Assembly (NCBI GenBank): GCA_032124015.1
Contig: JAQBEH010000121.1
Span: 1-64,000 of the forward strand
Source of the DNA: DASRJG01 sp032124015
Lineage (GTDB): Bacteria > Acidobacteriota > Polarisedimenticolia > Polarisedimenticolales > DASRJG01
Direction of reading: 5' to 3'
Length of the DNA stretch: 64,000 bases
Shown: in pieces, positions 8,400 to 16,635 of the stretch
Layout: the number at the start of each line of letters is the position of its first letter
How positions within the stretch are numbered: the first letter of the stretch is position 1
Program-made: the position numbers and the translations under genes
Notes under the pieces: generated by a model
Databases searched by the model: none
Told to the model about the DNA's origin: nothing
The model's input: the letters and a program-made list of their open reading frames with translations, nothing else

Positions 8400-9580
8400 C
8401 GCATCGGCCGAAGCAGGCGCTCGACCCACAGGAGTTTGTCGCGCAACTGCGCTTCGTCCGGGATTCGCTTTTGCATGACGGGATGCGGCAGCTCGAAGAA
8501 GGAACCTTCGGCCTTCACGGCGTGCCCGCCGCCGGTTTCCAAATAGCAATACCCCTTGCCGTCGAAGACCTCGGCCGGGGGGCGTCCCAGGACCCGGGCG
8601 GCGATCTGGTGCGCGACGATTCCGCCGTGCTTTTCGGCCATCACGCCCGCCTTCGGCAAGGACAATCCGACGTCCGGCTTGAAACGACCGGGGAGCGGGA
8701 CGCTCGTGATGTCGCCGATCGCGTACACGTCGGGCGTGTTGGGCGGGAGCTTCACCTGCAAGGTGAGCGGATCGACCGGAATCCAGCCCGCCGGGTTCGT
8801 CAGCTGCGCGTCGTGCACCACCTTGGGGGCCTCGTGCGGGGGAATCGTGAGGAGCAGGTCGTAGTGGGCTTCGCTTCCGTCCTCGAAGTGCACGAGTCGC
8901 CCGGCGGTGTTCACGCGCACGATGGCCCGCCGGGGGTAAAACTCGATCCCGCGTCGCGCCAATTCCGCCTTGATGTACTGGCCCATCTCCGGACCGGCGG
9001 TGGACATCGGCGCGCCCTCCACGGTATGGATGGACAGACGCACCTTGTCGAGAAGCCCCCGTCGCGCGAACGCGTGATGAAGGAGCATCGCCGCCTCATA
9101 GGGCGCGGGCGGGCACTTGAACGGCAACCTCGGAATCAGGATCGCGAGGTCGCCGCCGGAGAAACGCTCCAACTCGACCTTCAAGCGCTGCGCCCCCTCG
9201 ACGGTGTAGAACGTGTGCGCCGCTTCGGCGAGGCCGGGCACCTTCGAACGGTCGAGCTCGGCGCCCAAGGCGATGACCAGGTGGTCCCAGTTCAGCGAGC
9301 CTCCGCTCGACGACACGGTTCGATCGGCCAGCCCGATCTCCTCGACGCGAGCCTCGATCAGGCGGACGCCCGGGACGAGAAGCGATTCTCGCGGCCGTGA
9401 GATCTGGTCGTAGGTACGCTCGCCGAGCATGATCCAGGTTATGCCGGCGCCGACGAGAAAGCGCGGGGACTCGTCGACCACGAAGATGTCGTGCTCGGCC
9501 GGGAGCAAACCGCGCAGGGTGTTCGCCGTCGAGATGCCGCCGAACCCCCCGCCCAGAATCATCGTCGTCGTTGAATTCAT
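8396..9580 (-). CDS. FAD-dependent sulfide:quinone oxidoreductase-like protein
   Basis: 394 residues. The N-terminal GGGFGG dinucleotide-binding motif (about 10-15), the middle IALGAEL region and a C-terminal YAIGDI segment are typical of two-Rossmann flavoproteins of the SQR/flavocytochrome c/NDH-2 group. The segment around C156 (KCPPAPYEAA) is characteristic of the SQR branch; a second Cys sits near residue 344. True SQRs usually have three catalytic Cys, so substrate is uncertain (sulfide, another thiol, or a persulfide). No signal peptide; a cytoplasmic membrane-face enzyme is expected. ATG at 9580 was chosen because GGAGG is 4 nt upstream; a GTG three bases earlier is too close. Translationally coupled to the beta-lactamase downstream. 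Confidence 0.82.
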   Translation of the reverse strand: MNSTTTMILGGGFGGISTANTLRGLLPAEHDIFVVDESPRFLVGAGITWIMLGERTYDQISRPRESLLVPGVRLIEARVEEIGLADRTVSSSGGSLNWDHLVIALGAELDRSKVPGLAEAAHTFYTVEGAQRLKVELERFSGGDLAILIPRLPFKCPPAPYEAAMLLHHAFARRGLLDKVRLSIHTVEGAPMSTAGPEMGQYIKAELARRGIEFYPRRAIVRVNTAGRLVHFEDGSEAHYDLLLTIPPHEAPKVVHDAQLTNPAGWIPVDPLTLQVKLPPNTPDVYAIGDITSVPLPGRFKPDVGLSLPKAGVMAEKHGGIVAHQIAARVLGRPPAEVFDGKGYCYLETGGGHAVKAEGSFFELPHPVMQKRIPDEAQLRDKLLWVERLLRPMR

Positions 9581-9761
9581 CACACCTCCCCGGCCACCGT
9601 TGGGTTGCTCGCCTTGCGCAGTTTACCGTTCTCCCGCGCCGTCTTGTTCGATGAGGCCGCAAGTCGCCTCGACCTCAGCCACGATCGGAGAGGATATCGT
9701 TACATGCCGGCGGCGTTGAAGGGCAGAGACGATCGCGATTTGGACCGCGATCCGGATCGCA

Positions 9762-10256
9762 TCACGAGGGTTTATCCACGGGCGCCTCCGCGGCCAGTGT
9801 GAGTACGTAGTCTTCGACGTACTCCCCGTCGGCCATGGGGTACCGGTCCTCGCCTGAAATCGCGAAACCGCATTTCTGAAGGACCCGGATCGAGGCGGCG
9901 TTGTGCTTGGCGACATGGGCCACCAGCGGCCGCACGCGGACCTGGCTCAGGAATTTCGACAGCGCCGCGCTGGCGGCACCCTTCCCCCAATAGGCCCTCC
10001 CGATCCAGTACCCGATCTTGCGTTCGCCGTCTTGCTGCCAACAGACGACGTGTCCGGCCACCTCGCCTGCGAGGATGACCGTCCGAGCGTTGACCGACAT
10101 GTCGCCCATGATCTTCTCTTTCCAGAGGGCGAAGAACGCCTCGCGATCGCGGGCGGGAAACGCCGCCATGCGCGTCGCTTCCGGGTCCAGCTGGTGCTCG
10201 AAGAACGTCTCGAGGTCGCTCTCCCTGACCTCGCGCAGGGACACTTCGTCGTTCAT
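9762..10256 (-). CDS. GNAT-family N-acetyltransferase (RimJ/RimL-like)
   Basis: 164 residues covering a single GNAT fold. The N-terminal VSLREVRESDLETFFEHQ and the central GYWIGRAYWGKGAASAAL (acetyl-CoA pyrophosphate loop) are family hallmarks, followed by the usual N-x-AS-x-RVLQKCGF helix. This subgroup acetylates amino groups of proteins or small molecules; the substrate cannot be told from sequence. It lies 27 nt after thrC on the same strand and may be the last gene of the threonine operon transcript, although nothing links it to threonine synthesis. Confidence 0.88.
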   Translation of the reverse strand: MNDEVSLREVRESDLETFFEHQLDPEATRMAAFPARDREAFFALWKEKIMGDMSVNARTVILAGEVAGHVVCWQQDGERKIGYWIGRAYWGKGAASAALSKFLSQVRVRPLVAHVAKHNAASIRVLQKCGFAISGEDRYPMADGEYVEDYVLTLAAEAPVDKPS

Positions 10257-10283
10257 GGAAGCTCCCGCAGGGGGTCGTTCGCC

Positions 10284-11567
10284 TCAGTCGCCCATCGCGG
10301 ACAAGACCGCCTTCAAGGTCGGCTCCGACCGCCGGAGCGCGTTGGCGAAGTTCGAGGCAATCCCCGTCAACGATCCGCGGTGGTAGTCGATCACGATCTC
10401 GGGGTCCTTCAGCAGGTGTCCGGTCAGGATTCCACAGACCCGCTCGCCCCGCCCGATCACGCCCGAGGCTGCGAGCTTGCGGGCGCCGGCGACGGCGGCG
10501 GCCGACGCGGGCTCGGCGCCGATCCCGGAGGCATCGAGGTGAGCCTTCGCGTCGAGGATTTCCTGGTCGGTCACCTCGTCCACGAGGCCCCCGCTCGCCA
10601 CCACACCGCGCAGACTCTTGCGCCATGAGATCGGATCGCCGATGCGGATCGCGGTCGCCCGCGTCTCGGCTCCTGCTAGCGGAACCAAAGGCGAGCCGGT
10701 TCGAAACGCGGTGACGAACGGATTGGCGCCCGCCGCTTGGATGACGGCCAGCTTCGGGAGGCGCGAGATCAGTCCCAGTTCGAGAAGCTCCCGGAGCCCC
10801 TTCCCGATCGCGGCGCTGTTTCCGAGATTGCCGCCCGGCACGACGATCCAATCGGGGACGCTCCACCCGAGATCTTGCAAGAGCTCGAAGGCGATCGCCT
10901 TCTGCCCCTCGATGCGAAACGGGTTGATCGAGTTCAGCAGGTAGACCCCGCGAGCGGCGCACGCCTCCTGGACCAGGCGCATCGCGGCGTCGAAGTCGCC
11001 CGCGATCTGGATCGTCATCGCGCCGTAGGCCAACGCCTGGCTGAGCTTTCCGAACGCCACCTTTCCTTCGGGGATGAAAACGTACGCCTTCATCCCCGCC
11101 ATCGCGGCGTACGAGGCCATCGACGCCGACGTGTTCCCGGTTGAAGCGCACGCGACGCGTTCCATCCCGAGCTTCTTGGCGACGGTGATCCCGACCGTCA
11201 TACCGCGGTCCTTGAACGAACCGGTCGGGTTCTCCCCCTCGTGTTTGAAGGAGAGGTCGTCGATCCCGACCCACGAGGCGAGCGGCTCCGAGCGATAAAG
11301 GTTGGTGTTCCCCTCCGGCTTGGTGACGATCTCCCCCGGGGCCAGGGGAAGAATCAGCTCGCGGAACCGCCAGACCCCCGAGCGGTCCGCGCGCTCTTTC
11401 GAGGCGAGGCGCCGGTCGAACAGCTCGAAACCGATCCGGTCGCCAAGCGCCGAAAGATCGTGGACGACGTCGAGGGTTCCGCCGCACGGGCAGCGATAGC
11501 GCAACTCCAGGCCGGGATGCGACGCCCCGCAATCGACGCAGACGAGGCGGAACGACGGCGCGCTCAT
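10284..11567 (-). CDS. thrC: Threonine synthase
   Basis: 427 residues. Converts O-phosphohomoserine to L-threonine with PLP, the last step of the pathway. The N-terminal region has a zinc-ribbon-like pair (CVDCG and CPCGG, residues 10-33) seen in many class I threonine synthases, and the PLP lysine is in the GENPTGSFKDRG motif. The phosphate-binding glycine-rich loop (GGNLGNSAAIGKG) is also present. ATG at 11567 overlaps the thrB stop (ATGA), preferred over a TTG seven codons upstream. Third gene of thrA-thrB-thrC. Confidence 0.96.
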   Translation of the reverse strand: MSAPSFRLVCVDCGASHPGLELRYRCPCGGTLDVVHDLSALGDRIGFELFDRRLASKERADRSGVWRFRELILPLAPGEIVTKPEGNTNLYRSEPLASWVGIDDLSFKHEGENPTGSFKDRGMTVGITVAKKLGMERVACASTGNTSASMASYAAMAGMKAYVFIPEGKVAFGKLSQALAYGAMTIQIAGDFDAAMRLVQEACAARGVYLLNSINPFRIEGQKAIAFELLQDLGWSVPDWIVVPGGNLGNSAAIGKGLRELLELGLISRLPKLAVIQAAGANPFVTAFRTGSPLVPLAGAETRATAIRIGDPISWRKSLRGVVASGGLVDEVTDQEILDAKAHLDASGIGAEPASAAAVAGARKLAASGVIGRGERVCGILTGHLLKDPEIVIDYHRGSLTGIASNFANALRRSEPTLKAVLSAMGD

Positions 11568-12496
11568 GCGCGCCGCGCCCCCGGACAATCGGCCGGCGAG
11601 ACGATGCTGTTGGCGACCATGCCGGCGGCGGCGAAAGCGGCGACCATCCTGGCTGCGACCTCTCCGGCGCTCCGCTCCGAACGGCAGAGCGCGAAGATCG
11701 AAGGGCCGGCGCCGCTGATCGAGCTACCGAGCGCGCCGGCGTCGAGCGCGGCCTCGATGACGCCGGCACAGCCCGGGATGAGCGGCATGCGCGCGGGGGT
11801 CGCCACGGCATCCGAGATGCTCCTCCCGAGGAGGCCCAAATCCCCGGAGTAGCAGGCGGATATGAACGCGCCGACGTGCGCGGTGTTGCGCACGAGCGAG
11901 GCGAGCGGGACATCCTTCGGGAGCGCCGCGCGCGCCGCGCGAGTGGACAGTTCCATCTTCGGGGTGACCACCGCGACGACCAGCCCTTCAGGGACCGGCA
12001 GGCGGATGAGATCCAGGGGATCGAGCGAGCGAACGAGGATGAGCCCCCCCAGGAGCGCCGGCGCGACGTTGTCGGCGTGGCGTCCGGAAACAGCCGCTTC
12101 CGCGTCGAGACAGGGACCCACCAGCTCGGCCTTCCGGAGCGGCGAACCGATGAGGAGGTTGACCGCGTACGCCGCCGCCGCCGCGCTCGCGGCGCTGCTT
12201 CCGAGCCCCGAGCCGATCGGCATCCCCTTGTGAAGCGTGAGCGCGACCCCAGTTGTGATCCCAGCCCTCGCGAGGGTCGCCGCCGCCGCGATCCCCGCCG
12301 TGTTCTTTTCGGGATCGAGCGTGAGGGCGCCGCCGTCCCCGCTCACCGTCGCGATCGTCACGCCGCGACCGTCCGACAGGCGGGCCGTCACGCGATCCCC
12401 GGGGGCGGCGAGCGCGAGGCCGAGCACGTCGAGTCCGGCCCCGAGGTTAGCCACGGTCGCGGGCGCGAACGCCGTGATCTCGACCGGGCCCCTCAC
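11564..12496 (-). CDS. thrB: Homoserine kinase (GHMP family)
   Basis: 310 residues, normal length. Phosphorylates homoserine with ATP to O-phosphohomoserine. The GHMP phosphate-binding loop is seen as PIGSGLGSSAASAAAA, with the N-terminal FAPATVANLGAG motif and a C-terminal SGAGPSIFAL motif. The GTG start at 12496 overlaps the thrA stop (GTGA) and its stop overlaps the thrC start, so all three enzymes are translationally coupled. The in-frame extension upstream of this GTG reads as an out-of-phase shadow of thrA and is not coding. Confidence 0.96.
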   Translation of the reverse strand: MRGPVEITAFAPATVANLGAGLDVLGLALAAPGDRVTARLSDGRGVTIATVSGDGGALTLDPEKNTAGIAAAATLARAGITTGVALTLHKGMPIGSGLGSSAASAAAAAYAVNLLIGSPLRKAELVGPCLDAEAAVSGRHADNVAPALLGGLILVRSLDPLDLIRLPVPEGLVVAVVTPKMELSTRAARAALPKDVPLASLVRNTAHVGAFISACYSGDLGLLGRSISDAVATPARMPLIPGCAGVIEAALDAGALGSSISGAGPSIFALCRSERSAGEVAARMVAAFAAAGMVANSIVSPADCPGARRA

Positions 12497-15033
12497 TTGG
12501 GCCGCCTCTCCCCCGCGATGCGGAGGATGTCTCCGAGCACGCCCATGGCCGTGACGTCGACCCCGGCTCCGGGCCCCGCGACGACGAGCGGCCGCGCGGC
12601 GTAACGCTCGGAGGTGAAAACGATCATGTTGTCGGTCCCCTTCAGCATGCCCAGAGGCGAGTCGGAGGGGACCTCGACAGGGCCGACCGTGATCCGTCCG
12701 GGCTCGACGCGGGCGACATAGCGAAGGACGCACCCGTCCCGCCTTGCGTTTGCGATCCTCTCGGCGATGGGAGCGTCGTAGGCGCGCAGCGCCTCGATCA
12801 GCGCGGCGAGCGGCCGCCCCGCGAGCTTCGAATCGACGAGCCCAGAGACTTCAATGGCGTCGTCCGATTCCGCCAGCCCCGAGAGGCGGCCGAGGATGAC
12901 GGCCTTCCGGCCGACGTCAGCTCCCGACAAATCGGCGACCGGATCGGGCTCGGTGTAGCCGAGCCGGGCCGCGTCGGCGACGGCCTGGGAGAACGGAACG
13001 CCATCGTCGAGCCGGGTCATGACAAACCCCAACGTTCCGGACAGGCACCCTTCGGCGCGCGTCAGCCGGTCGCCGGTCGCCAAGAGCATCTCGAGCGTGT
13101 CGACGACGGGCAGCCCCGCGCCGACGGTGGCCTCCACCTTGAGGAGCCGCCCTTCGGCCCGCGCGCCGTCGACGAGGGCGCGGAATCGCCCGAGCGATCC
13201 GGCGAGGGGCTTCTTGTTCGCGCTGACGACGTCGCAGCCCAGGTGCAGAGCCGTAAGAAGCGCGTCCCCCGTGTCGTCGCCGTCGGTGACGTCGACCAGC
13301 ACCGGCCGCGCGAGCCGGTAGGACAATACGTGCCGCACCATCGCCAGTGAGTCCGCGCCGGCGACGGCGCCGTCCCTCGCGGAAAGCTTCGCGCCGCCGG
13401 ATTTCGACTCGAGGATTTCGGCCAGCTCGTCGGTCGAAATGCCCGCGGGGCGGAAAAGAAACCCGGTGCGATCGGCGACGGCGACGATGCGCGCGTCGAG
13501 GCCGAACCGTTCCACGATGTGGGCCCTTCGCGCCTGCAGGAGTTCCGCGAGGGCGCGGCCGATCTTCCCGCACCCGAGGAGGATGAGATCGAAGCCGCGG
13601 GCCACGTCCTCTCCGGTGTCGATGCGGTCGAGGCCGAACTCGGCGTGCAGAGCCCGGATCGCGTCGGCGCTTTCGCCCTGGTCGACTGCGAGCGTGAGGT
13701 TCAGCTCGGACGAGCCCTGGGCGACGGCCAGCACGTTGACGCCGCGCCGCGCCAACGCGGTGAACACGCGCGCCGCTACGCCGGGCGTTTGCGCCATGCC
13801 CAACCCGACCGCGGCGATCAGCGAGACGCCGCGCCTCGCGACGATCTCGTCGACGTCGCCGCGCGTGATGTCCGAACGGAACTCGCGCTTCAAAGTCTGC
13901 TCCGCATCGATCGCGCGCTCTCCGGGGACCGCGAGGCAGATCGACGCTTCGGAGCTGGACTGGCTGATCATCGTCACGCTGATGCGCGCGTTTGCGATCG
14001 CCTTGAACAGGCGCGCCGCCACGCCGGGCACGCCCGCCATCCCCTTCCCCTCAACCGATACGAGGCACTGATCGCGCACCGCGGTGACGGCCTTGACCGG
14101 GTGCGATCCGGGGGTGATGCGCCCGTCGATGACGGTGCCTAGGGCCTCGGGCGCAAACGAATTGCGCGTACGCACCGGAATGCCCAGGGAGGCGACGGGG
14201 ATCATCGTTCTCTGGTGCAGGACCTTGGCGCCGTAATAAGACATCTCGGCAGCTTCGCGAAAATTCAGCTGCCGTAGGACCCGCGCGTCCGGTACGACTT
14301 TGGGGTCGGCGGTGAACACGCCGTCCACGTCGGTCCAGATCGTCACCTCGTCGGCGGACAGCGCGGCGGCGATGAGCGTGGCCGAGAGGTCCGAGCCGCC
14401 CCGCCCGAGCGTCGTCGTGGCACCGTCGGGGCCGCGGCCGCAAAACCCGGTGACCACGGGAATCTCTCCCCGTAGGAGTCGGGGCCGCAGCGCGGCCACG
14501 ATGGTGCGATCGCTGATGCCCATGAGGGCGTTCGCCTCGCCGAAGCGATCGTCGGTCTCAAGAAACGTGTCGGCATCGACCGCGGCGGCGCAGGCCCCGG
14601 CGCGATTCAAGGCGGCGGTCACGAGGCGGACGGAGAGCTTTTCCCCGGCCGCGATGATGTCGTCCCGCGTCCGCGGCGTCAGCTCGTGCAGGTGCGCCAC
14701 CGCGCGGATCAGGTCGGTCACCTCCAAGGCGAGGCGCCGGATCTCGGCCACGACTTCTTGCACATCACCGACCTCGAGACCGTGGGCGGTTTCGAGGTGC
14801 CGGGCGAGGACCGCATCCAAGAGCCTCAACCCCTCGTCGCGGTCCCCTCGAGCCGCGGCGGTCCCCGCCGCGACCAGTTGGTCGGTGACGCCGGCCATCG
14901 CCGAGGCCACGACGACCAGACGGCACTCCGACGACGCGTCGCGGACGATGCGGGCGACCGCGGCAATGCGGCCGGCATCCGCCACGCTCGTCCCGCCGAA
15001 CTTGTGGACCTCGATCCGATGACCCTGGCTCAC
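12493..15033 (-). CDS. thrA: Bifunctional aspartate kinase / homoserine dehydrogenase
   Basis: 846 residues, close to E. coli ThrA. The N-terminal aspartate kinase begins with VHKFGGTSVADAG (about 9-21), with two ACT-like regulatory segments (about 310-460). The homoserine dehydrogenase half begins at the NAD(P)-binding LILLGCGKIGRAL motif (about 475) and has the typical VSANKKPLA and GTLGFVMTRLDDG segments. It feeds the first and third steps of threonine synthesis; the ACT domains suggest feedback control by threonine, which is inferred from the family. Start GTG at 15033 has a G-rich ribosome site just upstream; the longer open frame is antisense to the next gene. Head of thrABC. Confidence 0.95.
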   Translation of the reverse strand: MSQGHRIEVHKFGGTSVADAGRIAAVARIVRDASSECRLVVVASAMAGVTDQLVAAGTAAARGDRDEGLRLLDAVLARHLETAHGLEVGDVQEVVAEIRRLALEVTDLIRAVAHLHELTPRTRDDIIAAGEKLSVRLVTAALNRAGACAAAVDADTFLETDDRFGEANALMGISDRTIVAALRPRLLRGEIPVVTGFCGRGPDGATTTLGRGGSDLSATLIAAALSADEVTIWTDVDGVFTADPKVVPDARVLRQLNFREAAEMSYYGAKVLHQRTMIPVASLGIPVRTRNSFAPEALGTVIDGRITPGSHPVKAVTAVRDQCLVSVEGKGMAGVPGVAARLFKAIANARISVTMISQSSSEASICLAVPGERAIDAEQTLKREFRSDITRGDVDEIVARRGVSLIAAVGLGMAQTPGVAARVFTALARRGVNVLAVAQGSSELNLTLAVDQGESADAIRALHAEFGLDRIDTGEDVARGFDLILLGCGKIGRALAELLQARRAHIVERFGLDARIVAVADRTGFLFRPAGISTDELAEILESKSGGAKLSARDGAVAGADSLAMVRHVLSYRLARPVLVDVTDGDDTGDALLTALHLGCDVVSANKKPLAGSLGRFRALVDGARAEGRLLKVEATVGAGLPVVDTLEMLLATGDRLTRAEGCLSGTLGFVMTRLDDGVPFSQAVADAARLGYTEPDPVADLSGADVGRKAVILGRLSGLAESDDAIEVSGLVDSKLAGRPLAALIEALRAYDAPIAERIANARRDGCVLRYVARVEPGRITVGPVEVPSDSPLGMLKGTDNMIVFTSERYAARPLVVAGPGAGVDVTAMGVLGDILRIAGERRPK

Positions 15034-15114
15034 GCGCCCCCCAACTTCAACGGTACAAGTTGATGGTTGCCTCGGGGTCCCGTCAAGCTCGAAACCCAGA
15101 TAGACTTCCGGCCG

Positions 15115-16602
15115 ATGACCCCGAAGGCGTTGAAGCGGCTTCACGAGGCCGCGTGCTTCTTCCGCGCGTACCCGCGAAACGCCTCCGAGCTGGCCGGGGC
15201 GCGGCGCACTCTCGCCGGGTTCCACCGCCGGCCGGACGCGAAACGGCAAAAAGAAGAACTAGCCGACACAGGCATCGCGGGGACGCCGATCCACTACCGC
15301 TTCTTCTGGCCGATGGCCCGCTGGCTCGCCCACCGGTATCCGGCTCTGCTGACGATCGACTGGAGCGAGGGCGAGTTCGAAGGAAGGCTCGCCGCGGTGC
15401 TTCCCCTGTTGGTCGCAACGGCCGAGGCCGAGGCGTTGCGACGCGCGGACCTTCCCGCGCGCGAGGCCATCGACAGGCTTCGCGCGCCGCATGAAACCGA
15501 CGCCACGTTTCTGATCCGCCGGATCGAGGCGCTCCCCGGGGGAGACGCGGTGCGCGAGGCGATTCACGACGCTCTCGATGTGGCCTACCGGCTCGAAGGG
15601 AGCGCCCAGGGTCCGAGCCGGACCCACGCCTTTTTCGACGGCGCCCCCTTCGCGTTCCGGACCGGGTCGCCACGCCGGGACAGGCCCGACCTCGCGACGG
15701 AGTTGCTCGTTCCGCCGCGCTCGGTGCGCGCGCTTTCGACGCGCGACGGGGTGCGTCTCGTCGACCTCGCGCGCGCCGCCATGGTCACGCGTTCTCGCGA
15801 TCTCGACGCGTTCGCCCACGGCGACCCGCGCGACGTGCGCATGGTCGACGATGGCGACGGCCTCGCCTTCGCGTTGATCGGCGTCGTGCCGGAGCGCCGG
15901 TTGTTCCTCCCCGCGGTCTACGGGGCACTCACCCTGAGAAACGGCGTGCCCATCGGTTACGTGCAGTTGGACGTCCTGTTCGGGAACGCCGAGGTCTCGT
16001 ACAACACCTTCGAGACGTTTCGCGGCGGCGAAGCGGGGTTCGCGTTCTGCCGGCTGCTCGCCGCCACCCGCCACGTCTTCGGCGTGTCGAACTTTTCGAT
16101 CGAGCCTTATCAACTCGGGCGCGGCAACGAGGAGGGGCTCGCCTCGGGGGCCTGGTGGTTTTACGCCCGCTTCGGTTTCCGCCCGCGCGACCCGAGGGTG
16201 CTGCGTCTCGCGCGATCCGAGCTCGGCAAGCGCGCGAAGAACCCCGGGTACCGCTCGAACCGGAGTGCTCTGTCGCGCCTGGCCGAAGCCCACGTCTTCT
16301 GGTCGCCGGACGGCAAGGGGTCCGGAGTGATCACGCCCACCGCCGCCATCGGTTTTGCCCTCGCGCGCCGCAGGGACGACCCGCCGGCCGAGGGGCGCCT
16401 GTGGTGGAAACGGTGGGCTCCGCTCCTCCACGCCATCCCCGGGCTCGACCGGTGGCCCCGCAAAGATCGCCGCGCGCTCGTGCGGATCGTGCGCGCGAAG
16501 GGTGGGCGCCGCGAGAGCGAGTACGTCCGGCTCTTCGACGCCCATCCCCGCTTGGCCGCGGCCGTGCTGGCGCTTTCGGGCAGGCCACCTCGGATGCGGT
16601 AG
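15115..16602 (+). CDS. Protein of unknown function, possible GNAT-like C-terminal half
   Basis: About 495 residues from the ATG at 15115 (a TTG at 15067 would add 16 residues; neither has a strong ribosome site). Rich in Arg and acidic residues, no signal peptide or membrane segment, so cytoplasmic. The stretch near residues 290-390 (IGYVQLDVLFGNAEVSYNTF ... EGLASGAWWFYARFGFRP) has the alternation of strands and a final YxxFGFRP that recalls the end of GNAT acetyltransferase domains, but the acetyl-CoA loop is not recognisable. I do not know this family. It faces away from thrA across a short divergent region and is followed 33 nt later by prolyl oligopeptidase. Confidence 0.75.
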   Translation: MTPKALKRLHEAACFFRAYPRNASELAGARRTLAGFHRRPDAKRQKEELADTGIAGTPIHYRFFWPMARWLAHRYPALLTIDWSEGEFEGRLAAVLPLLVATAEAEALRRADLPAREAIDRLRAPHETDATFLIRRIEALPGGDAVREAIHDALDVAYRLEGSAQGPSRTHAFFDGAPFAFRTGSPRRDRPDLATELLVPPRSVRALSTRDGVRLVDLARAAMVTRSRDLDAFAHGDPRDVRMVDDGDGLAFALIGVVPERRLFLPAVYGALTLRNGVPIGYVQLDVLFGNAEVSYNTFETFRGGEAGFAFCRLLAATRHVFGVSNFSIEPYQLGRGNEEGLASGAWWFYARFGFRPRDPRVLRLARSELGKRAKNPGYRSNRSALSRLAEAHVFWSPDGKGSGVITPTAAIGFALARRRDDPPAEGRLWWKRWAPLLHAIPGLDRWPRKDRRALVRIVRAKGGRRESEYVRLFDAHPRLAAAVLALSGRPPRMR

Positions 16603-16635
16603 ACTTCGCGGTCCGATCGATCGGAGAGACACACG

